Part shown: positions 38,194 to 46,210 of the stretch, in pieces | Layout: each line of letters begins with the position of its first letter | Position numbering within the stretch: the first letter of the stretch is position 1 | NCBI RefSeq assembly: GCF_000420745.1 | Contig: NZ_ATVN01000024.1 | Span: 1 to 47,807 of the forward strand | Source of the DNA: Pseudorhodobacter ferrugineus DSM 5888 | Lineage (GTDB): Bacteria > Pseudomonadota > Alphaproteobacteria > Rhodobacterales > Rhodobacteraceae | Direction of reading: 5' to 3' | Length of the DNA: 47,807 nt | Notes under the pieces: model-generated | The model's input: only the letters and a program-made list of their open reading frames with translations | Database searches by the model: none | What the model was told of the DNA's origin: nothing | Made by a program: the position numbers and the translations under genes

Positions 38194-38900
38194 CCCGGGG
38201 CCACTGTCAGCGTCACCTTATCGCCCGCAAACCAGGTCGTGCCGAATTCCACTGGCACGCCCGCCGTATCGACGTTGACCGCGACCGAACGCAACACCGG
38301 CGCGCCCGGTTTGATCTGCAAGGCCAGCGCAAGCACCGCATCGGCCGACCGGGCCGTCAGCCGGGTTTGCGCGCGCGTGTAGTCGGCCACGCCGCAAGCA
38401 GCGAGGGCTTTGGTCACCGAAGGCTCATCCGCCAGTACGGCCAGCAACCCCGGCAGGCGCGCGGCGGGAAACACCGAAAGGAATGTGGCGATGGGCTGCC
38501 CGTCAGACAGCGACACGCCCTCAACCACATGCACCATCGCCTCATCAAAAAGCCCCAGCGCCTGCCGTTCGGTCGCTGATGCCACCCGCGTCTCAAGCCG
38601 GGTGACGCGGCGCGCGGGGGTGCGGCCCGATGCGCTGATCCCCTGATGAAACCGCACCCGCCGCCCCAGTGGATAGTCGGCGGGCGTCGCCGTCACAAAC
38701 ACGCCCGCGCCGCGCCGGGCATGCACGATCCCTGCGTCTGCCATGGCCGCCAGCGCCTGGCGCACGGTATGGCGATTGACGCCGAAGCGCGCGGCATAGG
38801 CGGCTTCGGTCGGCAATTTGTCACCCGGGCGATACAGCCCTTGGGCAATCTCGTATCGCAAGGTGCCTTCAATCGCGGCCCACAGGTTCGGTCGTGGCAA
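38184..38900 (-). CDS. phnF: PhnF, GntR-family transcriptional regulator
   Basis: A HutC-subfamily GntR regulator of 238 residues: N-terminal winged helix with YRPGDKLPTEAAYAARFGVNRHTVRQALAAMADAGIV (about 22-58), then a UTRA effector domain (RVRFHQGISASGRTPARRVTRLETRVAS to the end). The start is TTG at 38900, preceded by AGGAAC, which lies at the edge of the Pho box 38911-38928. It is transcribed divergently from phnG and convergent with the acyltransferase. PhnF represses phn genes in other bacteria. Confidence 0.93.
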   Translation of the reverse strand: MPRPNLWAAIEGTLRYEIAQGLYRPGDKLPTEAAYAARFGVNRHTVRQALAAMADAGIVHARRGAGVFVTATPADYPLGRRVRFHQGISASGRTPARRVTRLETRVASATERQALGLFDEAMVHVVEGVSLSDGQPIATFLSVFPAARLPGLLAVLADEPSVTKALAACGVADYTRAQTRLTARSADAVLALALQIKPGAPVLRSVAVNVDTAGVPVEFGTTWFAGDKVTLTVAPGQP

Positions 38901-38910
38901 GGGCGGGTTC

Positions 38911-38928
38911 CTGTCATTAAAAATTCAT
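38911..38928 (+). promoter_or_regulatory. Pho box between phnF and phnG
   Basis: CTGTCAT-TAAA-AATTCAT: the first half is the perfect PhoB half-site and the second keeps TCAT at the right spacing. It lies upstream of the predicted -35 (38939-38944), where an activator would bind. On the other strand it touches the ribosome site of phnF, so PhoB could also affect phnF expression. Confidence 0.65.
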
Positions 38929-38938
38929 GCAAGCGCGG

Positions 38939-38983
38939 TTGTGTGGCGCCTGCGTTCAGACTATGATTTGTATAGTTGTATAG
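38939..38983 (+). promoter_or_regulatory. phnG promoter with tandem TTGTATAG operator
   Basis: TTGTGT (38939-38944) and TATGAT (38962-38967) are 17 bp apart and fit -35/-10 boxes. Directly after the -10, TTGTATAG is repeated twice without a gap (38968-38975 and 38976-38983), covering the expected start site. The second copy extends to TTGTATAGATAA, a partly symmetric HutC/PhnF-like box (38976-38987). Position and symmetry suit PhnF repression. Prediction by eye. Confidence 0.5.
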
Positions 38984-39018
38984 ATAAACCAACAACCCCA
39001 AAAGATGTCGAGGACACC

Positions 39019-39453
39019 ATGACCTGGAACTCCCGAAAAGACTGGATGGCGGTGCTGGCCAAGGCTGATCCCGCCAGGCTCGCGGCCCTGATGCCCGACC
39101 TTCCCGCCCACAGCTTTTTGCGCAGCCCCGAGGTGGGGGCGGTCATGGTGCAGGCGCGGGCGGGTGGCACGGGCGCACCCTTCAATCTGGGAGAAATGAC
39201 CGTGACACGCTGTTCGGTGCAACTGACGGATGGTCCAGTCGGCCACGCCTGGGTGCAGGGCCGCGATGCGCGCCATTCCACGCATGCTGCGATCATGGAT
39301 GCGCTGATGCACACACCGCAGGCCGCAGCGCTTGGATCCGGCGTGCTGGATGTGTTGCACCGCGAGGCGCAGGCCGCCCGGCAGGCCCGCACTGAGAAGG
39401 CCGCCGCCACCAAGGTCGATTTCTTCACCCTTGTGCGCGGAGAAGACGCATGA
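39019..39453 (+). CDS. phnG: C-P lyase core subunit PhnG
   Basis: PhnG is part of the PhnGHIJ core complex and of the PhnGHIL activity that joins phosphonate to ATP-derived ribose. The 144-residue protein has the family blocks TWNSRKDWMAVLAKADP at the N-terminus, GAPFNLGEMTVTRCSV and GHAWVQGRDARHSTHAAIMDAL. The start ATG at 39019 follows AGGAC. The stop overlaps phnH (ATGA). Confidence 0.95.
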   Translation: MTWNSRKDWMAVLAKADPARLAALMPDLPAHSFLRSPEVGAVMVQARAGGTGAPFNLGEMTVTRCSVQLTDGPVGHAWVQGRDARHSTHAAIMDALMHTPQAAALGSGVLDVLHREAQAARQARTEKAAATKVDFFTLVRGEDA

Positions 39454-40019
39454 ACACCCACACCCTCAGCGGTGGCTTTGCCGATGCCCCGATCCAATCC
39501 GCACAGGCCTTTCGCGCCATTCTGGACGCCATGGCCAGACCCGGCAAGATCATGGCCCTACACGGGGCCGCCCCACCTGCACCGCTATCCATGGCGGCTG
39601 GGGTCGCCCTGCTGACGCTGACCGACGCAACCACGCCGCTGCATCTGGCGGGCGCTGCCGACTGTGCCCCGGTGCGCGACTGGGTGGCCTTTCACATTGG
39701 CGCGCGGCTGGTAAAGGCCGGGGATGCCGCTTTTGCGCTTGGCACATGGGCCGCCTTGCAACCCGTGACGCGCTTTGCCACTGGCCTGCCAGATTACCCC
39801 GACCGCTCGGCTACCCTGATCGTCGAGATGGACCGGCTGACCAACCACGGCCCCACCCTGACCGGACCCGGGATTGAGACGGCCACCTGGCTCAGCCTGC
39901 CCGAAACCGCTGCGTTTCGTGCCAACCGGGCGCTGTTTCCGATGGGGTTTGATTGCCTGTTCACCTGTGGCAGCCGCATCGCGGGCCTGCCGCGCAGCAC
40001 AAAAGTAGAGGCTCTCTGA
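39450..40019 (+). CDS. phnH: C-P lyase core subunit PhnH
   Basis: PhnH is a core subunit with a PLP-transferase-like fold without PLP. The 189-residue protein shows the N-terminal GGFADAPIQSAQAFRAILDAMARPG, typical of the family, MAAGVALLTLTDATTPLHL, and the C-terminal ANRALFPMGFDCLFTCG. The start overlaps phnG and the stop overlaps phnI (TGATG). Confidence 0.95.
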   Translation: MNTHTLSGGFADAPIQSAQAFRAILDAMARPGKIMALHGAAPPAPLSMAAGVALLTLTDATTPLHLAGAADCAPVRDWVAFHIGARLVKAGDAAFALGTWAALQPVTRFATGLPDYPDRSATLIVEMDRLTNHGPTLTGPGIETATWLSLPETAAFRANRALFPMGFDCLFTCGSRIAGLPRSTKVEAL

Positions 40020-41101
40020 TGTATGTCGCCGTAAAGGGTGGCGAGCGCGCCATCGACAATGCCCACGCCTGGCTGGCCGAGGAACGCCGGGGCGACCCGT
40101 CGGTGCCCGAACTTTCGGTAGCACAAATCCGCGAACAGATGCGGCTGGCGGTCAACCGGGTGATGGCCGAAGGGTCGCTTTTTGACCCCGACCTGGCGGC
40201 GCTGGCAATCAAGCAATCGCGCGGTGACCTGATCGAGGCGGTGTTTTTGCTGCGCGCCTACCGCACCACGCTGCCCCGTCTGGCATCGTCGCACCCGGTC
40301 GATACCGGGGCCATGGCCGTAGACCGGCGCATCAGCGCCACGTTCAAGGATCTGCCGGGGGGGCAGGTGCTGGGGCCGACGTTCGACTATACTCACCGCC
40401 TGCTGGATTTCAAACTCGCAGCCGAGGGCACAGTGCCGCCCGCACCGCAAACCGCCACCACCGCTGCGCCCGTCCCGCATGTCATGGATATTCTGAACCG
40501 CGACGGCCTGATCGAGGCCGCCACCCCCGACAACACCCTGCCCCCTGACCTCACGCGCGAGCCGATGGAGTTGCCCGCCGCCCGCGCGCTGCGCCTGCAG
40601 GCGATCACGCGCGGCGATGAGGGATTTATCCTGTCGATGGCCTATTCTACCCAGCGCGGCTACGGGCGCACCCATGCTTTCGTCGGCGAGTTGCGCATCG
40701 GCCATGTGGCGGTCGAGGTTGACATTCCCGAGTTGGGCTTTGCGGTCGAGATCGGTGAGATCGAGCTTTCCGAATGTGAAACGGTCAACCAGTTTTCCGG
40801 CAGCCGCACTCAGCCCGCGCAATTCACCCGCGGCTATGGCCTTGTCTTTGGCCAGTCCGAACGTAAGGCGATTGCGATGAGTCTGGTCGACCGCGCCCTG
40901 CGCTGGCAGGAATTGGGCGAAGACTTTACCGGCGCCCCGGCTCAGGACGAGGAATTCGTGCTGATGCACGCCGACAACGTGCAGGCAACCGGGTTTCTGG
41001 AACATATCAAACTGCCCCATTACGTCGATTTTCAGGCCGAGCTGGAACTGGTCCGCCGCCTGCGGGCCGATGCAATCGCCTTGCAGGAGGCCGCCGAATG
41101 A
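40019..41101 (+). CDS. phnI: C-P lyase subunit PhnI
   Basis: PhnI, with PhnG, H and L, replaces adenine of ATP with phosphonate (nucleosidase/transferase activity). The 360-residue protein begins MYVAVKGGERAIDNAHAWL and has LRAYRTTLPRLASSHPVDT, RISATFKDLPGGQVLGPTFDYTHRLLDF and LGFAVEIGEIELSECETVNQF. Length matches the family. Codons overlap phnH and phnJ at both ends. Confidence 0.96.
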   Translation: MYVAVKGGERAIDNAHAWLAEERRGDPSVPELSVAQIREQMRLAVNRVMAEGSLFDPDLAALAIKQSRGDLIEAVFLLRAYRTTLPRLASSHPVDTGAMAVDRRISATFKDLPGGQVLGPTFDYTHRLLDFKLAAEGTVPPAPQTATTAAPVPHVMDILNRDGLIEAATPDNTLPPDLTREPMELPAARALRLQAITRGDEGFILSMAYSTQRGYGRTHAFVGELRIGHVAVEVDIPELGFAVEIGEIELSECETVNQFSGSRTQPAQFTRGYGLVFGQSERKAIAMSLVDRALRWQELGEDFTGAPAQDEEFVLMHADNVQATGFLEHIKLPHYVDFQAELELVRRLRADAIALQEAAE

Positions 41102-41988
41102 ACGACGCCACCCCCGAGCCGGCCTATAACTTCGCCTACCTTGATGAGCAGACCAAGCGCATGATCCGCCGCGCGATCCTGAAGGGCATCGCCGTGCCCG
41201 GCTATCAGGTGCCCTTTGCCAGCCGCGAGATGCCAATGCCATATGGCTGGGGCACCGGCGGGGTGCAGGTCACGGCGGCATGCCTTGTGCCCGAAGACCG
41301 ATTGAAGGTCATCGACCAAGGCGCCGATGACACCACCAACGCGGTCAGCATCCGCCGGTTCTTTGCCCGCACCGCGGGGGTTGCCACCACCACCCGCACA
41401 GCGGATGCGACGCTGATCCAGACCCGGCACCGCATCCCCGAGACTCCGCTGCACGCGGGGCAGATCCTCGTCTACCAAGTGCCGATCCCCGAACCCTTGC
41501 GCTTTCTGGAGCCGCGCGAGACCGAAACACGCAAGATGCACGAGTTAGAGGAATACGGGCTGATGCATGTAAAGCTGTATGAAGATATTGCGCGGCACGG
41601 GCAAATCGCCACCTCTTACGCCTATCCGGTCAAGGTGTCGGGGCGCTATGTGATGGACCCGTCGCCCATCCCGAAATTCGACAACCCCAAACTGTCGGAC
41701 AGCCCCGCCATCCAACTTTTCGGCGCGGGGCGCGAGCAGCGGATCTATGCCCTGCCTCCCTATACAAAGGTCGTCAGCCTCGACTTTGATGACCATCCTT
41801 TTACCGCCAGCAAGGCCGCGCATGTGTGCGACCTTTGCGGTGCGCGGGCCAGCTATCTGGATGAGGTGATCACCGATGATCTGGGCGGTCGGATGTTCGT
41901 CTGCTCGGACACCGACTTTTGCACCGACCGTCAGGCGCATGGCAAGCGGGGTCGGCTGTCGGCACCCATCTCGGGAGGTGCGGCATGA
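41098..41988 (+). CDS. phnJ: C-P lyase catalytic subunit PhnJ (radical SAM)
   Basis: PhnJ breaks the C-P bond of ribose 1-alkylphosphonate 5-phosphate by a radical SAM reaction, releasing alkane and a 1,2-cyclic ribose phosphate. The unusual cysteine set C244, C247, C269, C275 (spacing Cx2C-x21-Cx5C) matches the known PhnJ cluster-binding pattern. The N-terminal block PGYQVPFASREMPMPYGWGT and AGREQRIYALPPYTKVVSLD are conserved. At 296 residues it is slightly longer than the E. coli protein. The start overlaps the phnI stop (ATGA). Confidence 0.97.
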   Translation: MNDATPEPAYNFAYLDEQTKRMIRRAILKGIAVPGYQVPFASREMPMPYGWGTGGVQVTAACLVPEDRLKVIDQGADDTTNAVSIRRFFARTAGVATTTRTADATLIQTRHRIPETPLHAGQILVYQVPIPEPLRFLEPRETETRKMHELEEYGLMHVKLYEDIARHGQIATSYAYPVKVSGRYVMDPSPIPKFDNPKLSDSPAIQLFGAGREQRIYALPPYTKVVSLDFDDHPFTASKAAHVCDLCGARASYLDEVITDDLGGRMFVCSDTDFCTDRQAHGKRGRLSAPISGGAA

Positions 41989-42770
41989 GCCATATTGAAA
42001 AAGTCACAGCCACGGATACGCCGCTGCTGACCGTGGCAGGCCTGACCAAAACCTATGGTGCGCGCATCGGATGCGCAGATGTGTCGTTTGACCTTTATCC
42101 CGGCGAGGTGCTGGGGATTGTGGGCGAGAGTGGGTCGGGCAAGTCTACGCTTTTGTCCTGTCTGGCAGGGCATCAGCGGCCCGAGCGGGGCCGGATTGCC
42201 TATGACGGGCAGGACGTTCTCGCGATGTCTGAGAGCGCACGCCGCCGTCTGGGGCGCACCGATTGGGCCTATGTCCACCAAAACCCGCGCGACGGGCTGC
42301 GCATGGGGGTATCGGCGGGCGGCAATGTTGGCGAACGCCTGATGGCCGTGGGCGCGCGGCACTACGGCGATATCCGCGCGGCGGCAACCGACTGGCTGGG
42401 CCTGGTGGAAATCGCCGCCGACCGCATCGACGACCGGCCCCGCGCCTTTTCCGGCGGCATGCAGCAACGCCTGCAAATCGCCCGCAATCTGGTGACGGGA
42501 CCGCGCTTGGTCTTTATGGACGAGCCGACGGGGGGGCTTGATGTCTCGGTGCAGGCTCGGCTGTTGGACCTATTGCGCGGGCTTGTGCGCGATCTGGGTC
42601 TGTCGGTGGTGATTGTCACCCATGATCTGGCCGTGGTGCGGTTGCTGGCGCACCGTCTGATGGTGATGCAGGGCGGGCGGGTGGTGGAACAGGGCCTGAC
42701 CGATCAGGTGCTGGATGATCCGCAACACGCCTATACGCAGCTTCTTGTTTCCTCCGTCTTGCAGGTATAG
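41985..42770 (+). CDS. phnK: C-P lyase ATP-binding protein PhnK
   Basis: PhnK is an ABC-type ATPase that binds PhnJ and completes the active C-P lyase. Walker A GESGSGKSTLLSCLAGHQ, signature FSGGMQQRLQIARNL, Walker B LVFMDEPTGGLDVS. 261 residues; the start overlaps phnJ (ATGA). No membrane permease belongs to it; in this family the ABC protein works in the lyase rather than in transport. Confidence 0.95.
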   Translation: MSHIEKVTATDTPLLTVAGLTKTYGARIGCADVSFDLYPGEVLGIVGESGSGKSTLLSCLAGHQRPERGRIAYDGQDVLAMSESARRRLGRTDWAYVHQNPRDGLRMGVSAGGNVGERLMAVGARHYGDIRAAATDWLGLVEIAADRIDDRPRAFSGGMQQRLQIARNLVTGPRLVFMDEPTGGLDVSVQARLLDLLRGLVRDLGLSVVIVTHDLAVVRLLAHRLMVMQGGRVVEQGLTDQVLDDPQHAYTQLLVSSVLQV

Positions 42771-42774
42771 CCCC

Positions 42775-43458
42775 ATGATCCGCATAGAAAATTTATCGAA
42801 AAGCTTTGTGCTGCACAATCAGGGTGGCGCCTTGATCCCGGTGATGACGGGGGCAAATCTGGCCGTTTCCTGCGGTGAATGTGTGGGCCTGATCGGCCCA
42901 TCGGGGGCGGGCAAGTCCACGCTGATGCGCCTTGTCTGGGGCAATTATCTGGCAGCGGGCGGGGCAATCCATATCGGGGCGACGGATGTGGCACAGGCCA
43001 CCCCGCGCGAGATCATCGCCCTGCGCCGCGAAACGCTGGGCTATGTCAGCCAGTTTTTGCGCGTGGTGCCGCGGGTGCCGACCCGCGATGTGGTGGCCGA
43101 GCCTTTGTTGCAACTTGGGGTTGCCCAAGCAGAGGCGCGCGCGCGGGCCGAAACGCTTCTTGCACGCCTCAACATTCCTGAGCGGCTGTGGGATCTGTCG
43201 CCCACCACGTTCTCGGGCGGCGAGCAGCAGCGCGTCAACATCGCGCGCGGCTTTATCCATCCCTATCCGGCGCTGCTGCTGGACGAACCTACCGCCAGCC
43301 TTGATGCCACCAACCGTGCGGTGGTGCTGGAGTTGATCCTTGAGGCCAAAGGACTTGGCGCGGCCATCCTTGGTATTTTCCACGACGAGGGCGCGCGAAG
43401 CACCGTCTGCGACCGGCTGGTCGATGTGACCGGGTTCACCCCAAAGGCTGCCGCATGA
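42775..43458 (+). CDS. phnL: C-P lyase ATP-binding protein PhnL
   Basis: PhnL is the second ABC-type ATPase and is required with PhnGHI for the ribosyl transfer from ATP. Walker [19 protein letters not shown], signature FSGGEQQRVNIARGF, Walker B LLLDEPTASLDA. The 227-residue length is normal. It starts 4 bp after phnK and overlaps phnN (ATGA). Confidence 0.95.
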   Translation: MIRIENLSKSFVLHNQGGALIPVMTGANLAVSCGECVGLIGPSGAGKSTLMRLVWGNYLAAGGAIHIGATDVAQATPREIIALRRETLGYVSQFLRVVPRVPTRDVVAEPLLQLGVAQAEARARAETLLARLNIPERLWDLSPTTFSGGEQQRVNIARGFIHPYPALLLDEPTASLDATNRAVVLELILEAKGLGAAILGIFHDEGARSTVCDRLVDVTGFTPKAAA

Positions 43459-43979
43459 TTTTTGCGATCGTCGGGCCATCGGGGGCGGGCAAGGACACGC
43501 TGCTGGCAGGCGCGCTGCGGGCGCGGCCCGACCTGCGGCTGGTGTGCCGGGTTATCACCCGCCCTTCGGATGCAGGCGGCGAGGATTTTGAGAGCGTGAC
43601 CGAGGCAGAGTTTACCCGCCTCCAGAACCGAGGCGATTTCGCATTGGACTGGGCGGCGCATGGCCTGCGCTACGGGATCCCGCACAGCCAGATTGAGGGC
43701 CCTGGCGATGTGGTTTTCAATGGTAGCCGTGGCGCCTTGCTCCACGCGGTGCAGGTGTTCCCGAACCTGCGGGTGATCATGATCACCGCACCCGATGAGG
43801 TGCTTGCGGCCCGTCTGACTGCACGCGGCCGCGAAAATGCCAATGACATCGGCGCCCGTCTGACCCGCGCGGCCTTTGCACTTCCGCCCGAAATTGCCGC
43901 AATCCAAGTCATGAACGATGCCACCCCCGCCATCGGCACAGCTCGGCTTCTGGCGGCCCTTTACCCGGATAGGGGATAG
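43455..43979 (+). CDS. phnN: Ribose 1,5-bisphosphate phosphokinase
   Basis: PhnN phosphorylates ribose 1,5-bisphosphate to PRPP, recycling the ribose moiety left after C-P cleavage. P-loop GPSGAGKDTLLAGAL (7-21) and VCRVITRPSDAGGEDF fit the guanylate-kinase-like PhnN family. 174 residues. It is convergent with the DUF1045 gene; the two coding ends overlap by 19 bp. Confidence 0.94.
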   Translation: MIFAIVGPSGAGKDTLLAGALRARPDLRLVCRVITRPSDAGGEDFESVTEAEFTRLQNRGDFALDWAAHGLRYGIPHSQIEGPGDVVFNGSRGALLHAVQVFPNLRVIMITAPDEVLAARLTARGRENANDIGARLTRAAFALPPEIAAIQVMNDATPAIGTARLLAALYPDRG

Positions 43980-44614
43980 CGGTGCAGCAGATGAAACGCC
44001 CCGGCAGCATCCTCGCCAAACAGGCACAGGTCTTCGACACAGAAAGGGTGCGGCAAAACCGGGTTAAAATAGGCATGCAATGCTTGCATCACCTGTGGAA
44101 TTTGCTCTGGGGTCAAACGGTCAGTCAGGGTCAGATGGAACCGGAATTCATCCATCACAAAAGGATACCCCCAAGCGCCCATCAGTGCGCGCTGCCGAGA
44201 TGTCAGACTGTCGGGGCGACGGCGGGCGATGTCGGCCTCGGTCATGGGTGCGCGCAAAGGGTTCGTGGCCCGCACCACACTTGCTGCCAGAGCTGCCAGC
44301 GCGGTCGTGTTCCCCGTCGGGGTCAGCGCCAAAAACCCATCGAGGTTTTCAAGGTGCAGACCGGTGCATTCCACGGGTTTCAGGCGCAAGGCCAAGGCGG
44401 CGATCTCAGTTACAATATCATTTTCGCTGATACCGTTTGCTGGCCTGAACGGCGCGCGCAGCGTGCCATGAAAGCCATATCGCCGCGCGTCACGGGTCAG
44501 GATCTCGGCACTGGCAGGCAGGGCGATTATACCCGCGTCATCGTTCAGCCAACGGGCGGCATGACCAGCGAAAGCACCATTGCGGGGCGCATAATAGACG
44601 GCATAGCGGTGCAT
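43961..44614 (-). CDS. DUF1045 phosphonate-operon protein, 2H-phosphoesterase fold
   Basis: The 217-residue protein (from ATG 44614; 44623 and 44635 are alternatives) contains two HxT motifs, HGTL (His49, Thr51) and HLTL (His160, Thr162), at the spacing of 2H phosphoesterases such as cyclic phosphodiesterases. It matches the DUF1045 'phosphonate-operon protein' family, characterised by MHRYAVYYAP at the start. No PhnP is present in the window, so it may open the 5-phosphoribosyl 1,2-cyclic phosphate made by PhnJ; this is inference. It is divergent from phnM and convergent with phnN. Confidence 0.88.
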   Translation of the reverse strand: MHRYAVYYAPRNGAFAGHAARWLNDDAGIIALPASAEILTRDARRYGFHGTLRAPFRPANGISENDIVTEIAALALRLKPVECTGLHLENLDGFLALTPTGNTTALAALAASVVRATNPLRAPMTEADIARRRPDSLTSRQRALMGAWGYPFVMDEFRFHLTLTDRLTPEQIPQVMQALHAYFNPVLPHPFCVEDLCLFGEDAAGAFHLLHRYPLSG

Positions 44615-44645
44615 AATTTCCATGGCAAACGACATAAAGGTAAAT

Positions 44646-44671
44646 CGTCACACGCATGTGACACTGCGATG
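44646..44671. promoter_or_regulatory. Candidate Pho-box-like repeat before phnM and the DUF1045 gene
   Basis: TCGTCAC-ACGC-ATGTGAC-ACTG-CGATGTC shows units spaced by 11 bp, as in Pho boxes, though each is only about 4 of 7 to the consensus. It also contains the inverted repeat GTCACA...TGTGAC. It sits in the 103-bp divergent gap. Weak prediction. Confidence 0.3.
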
Positions 44672-44717
44672 TCATCTGGCATCTTTTGAACCCCTTCTCA
44701 AGTTCGGACAACAGATC

Positions 44718-45860
44718 ATGACTGAAACGATCCTCGCCAATGCCACACTTGTGCTGCCACATGAAACCCTGCGCGGACAGGTGCGTATGGTCGGCGGAAT
44801 TATAACCGACATCGCAGACGGGGCCAACATTCCAACAGGAGCGGTGGATTGTGGCGGCGACCTGGTGTTGCCCGGCCTGATCGAGTTGCACACCGACAAC
44901 CTAGAGCGTCACATCGAGCCGCGCCCAAAGGTAAACTGGCCCCATGCGGCAGCCATCATCGCACATGACGCGGAATTGGCCAGCGTTGGTATCACCACCG
45001 TATTTGATGCGCTGCGGGTCGGATCTGTCGTATCCCATGCGAAGGCGAATTACGGCGAATATGCCCGCACGCTTGCCGATGAAATTTTGACTTTGCGTGC
45101 CAGCGGCGCGCTGCGGGTCAGCCACTTTTTGCACCTGCGCGCCGAGGTTTGCTCTGAGACCCTCACGGCCGAGCTGGATAAGTTCGGCGCGGACGACCGC
45201 ATCGGTATTGTTAGTCTGATGGATCACACGCCCGGCGCGCGGCAGTTTCGTGACCTATCCAAGCTCAAGGAATACTATGTTGGCAAGCACGGCTATTCAG
45301 ACGGTGAATTCGACGATCTGGTGGCCAACCGCATCGCCCTCTCGCAAGAATTCAGCGCCCGGCACGAGGCTGCCGCCGTTGCCGCAGCCCGTCGCTATGG
45401 CGCGGTCTTGGCAAGCCATGATGATACCGAGGCGGGCCACGTCGATCAGTCAGCCCGCCATGGCGCGCGGTTTGCCGAGTTTCCCACGACGCATGAGGCG
45501 GCGGCGGCCTGCAAAGCACACGAAATCAAGATCATGATGGGGGCGCCGAACTTGATCCGGGGTGGCAGCCATTCGGGCAATGTGGCGGCTAGCGCGTTGG
45601 CCGATGCAGGACTTTTAGATATTATCTCATCTGACTATGTGCCCGCGTCCCTCCTGTCGGCAGGCTTGATGCTCGGCGATATGTGGGGCGATACCGCACG
45701 CGGTATCGCCACGATCACCGCAGCCCCGGCTGCGGTTGCGGGCCTGTCCGACCGAGGGCATCTGATCCCGGGCGCTCGGGCCGATGTGATCCGCGTGACA
45801 CGCCATGAGCGCTCAGGGGCGGTGCGCGGAGTGTGGGTGCAAGGCGAAAGGGTTGGCTGA
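44718..45860 (+). CDS. phnM: Alpha-D-ribose 1-methylphosphonate 5-triphosphate diphosphatase
   Basis: PhnM removes pyrophosphate from ribose 1-phosphonate 5-triphosphate to give the PhnJ substrate. An amidohydrolase-superfamily enzyme of 380 residues. Metal-site blocks: LPGLIELHTDNLERHIEPRP (near 54-73), SHFLHLRAEVCSE, SLMDHTPGARQFRD, LASHDDTEAGHVDQS, and DIISSDYVPASLLS. The start at 44718 follows GGACAACAGATC; the longer frame from 44622 covers the divergent promoter and is rejected. Confidence 0.95.
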   Translation: MTETILANATLVLPHETLRGQVRMVGGIITDIADGANIPTGAVDCGGDLVLPGLIELHTDNLERHIEPRPKVNWPHAAAIIAHDAELASVGITTVFDALRVGSVVSHAKANYGEYARTLADEILTLRASGALRVSHFLHLRAEVCSETLTAELDKFGADDRIGIVSLMDHTPGARQFRDLSKLKEYYVGKHGYSDGEFDDLVANRIALSQEFSARHEAAAVAAARRYGAVLASHDDTEAGHVDQSARHGARFAEFPTTHEAAAACKAHEIKIMMGAPNLIRGGSHSGNVAASALADAGLLDIISSDYVPASLLSAGLMLGDMWGDTARGIATITAAPAAVAGLSDRGHLIPGARADVIRVTRHERSGAVRGVWVQGERVG

Positions 45861-46210
45861 TGCCCACAGTATTATCCGTGCAGCGCACCGCGCAGAAATA
45901 TCAGCAGTGGCGCTACGCCTTTTGCGACGGTCGCCACCGCGTCTGGTAGCTCCGACGACAGGCAGGCCTCGGGCGAGAAATCTTGCTGCACCACTGCAGT
46001 TTTCAGGCGGATCGCGTCGGCTTAGGGGGGGGGCACTGTGTTCGGCACAGCCGTGCGGTATCGTTGTCAAGCTGTCTTCGGCGTTGAATTCTGCGAGAGA
46101 TTGACCCAGTTTTCCGCAACGCCGTGACCCACTAGTTTCAATATTTCTGCTTATTTTTCATGAGATTAACAAATTTCAAACAGGTCGGCGCCAAATGAAA
46201 AAAAGGGGGG
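45861..46210. other. Gap between phnM and the IS elements, no recognisable gene
   Basis: No frame here looks like a known protein; the longest run is a 30-codon frame after phnM. A run of nine G lies at 46025-46033. TGACCC occurs twice in GATTGACCCAGTTTTCCG and CGTGACCCAC (about 46097-46132), possibly an old insertion-sequence end. Composition becomes AT-rich from 46140. Confidence 0.35.

Noticed and set aside
45805-46104. 99-codon frame after phnM
   Set aside because: Starts inside phnM in another frame, Arg/Ala/Ser-rich, no support.
46097-46132. Possible IS21-type end repeats (two TGACCC units)
   Set aside because: Only six matching bases and no match to the left-edge repeats; kept as a note in the gap description.
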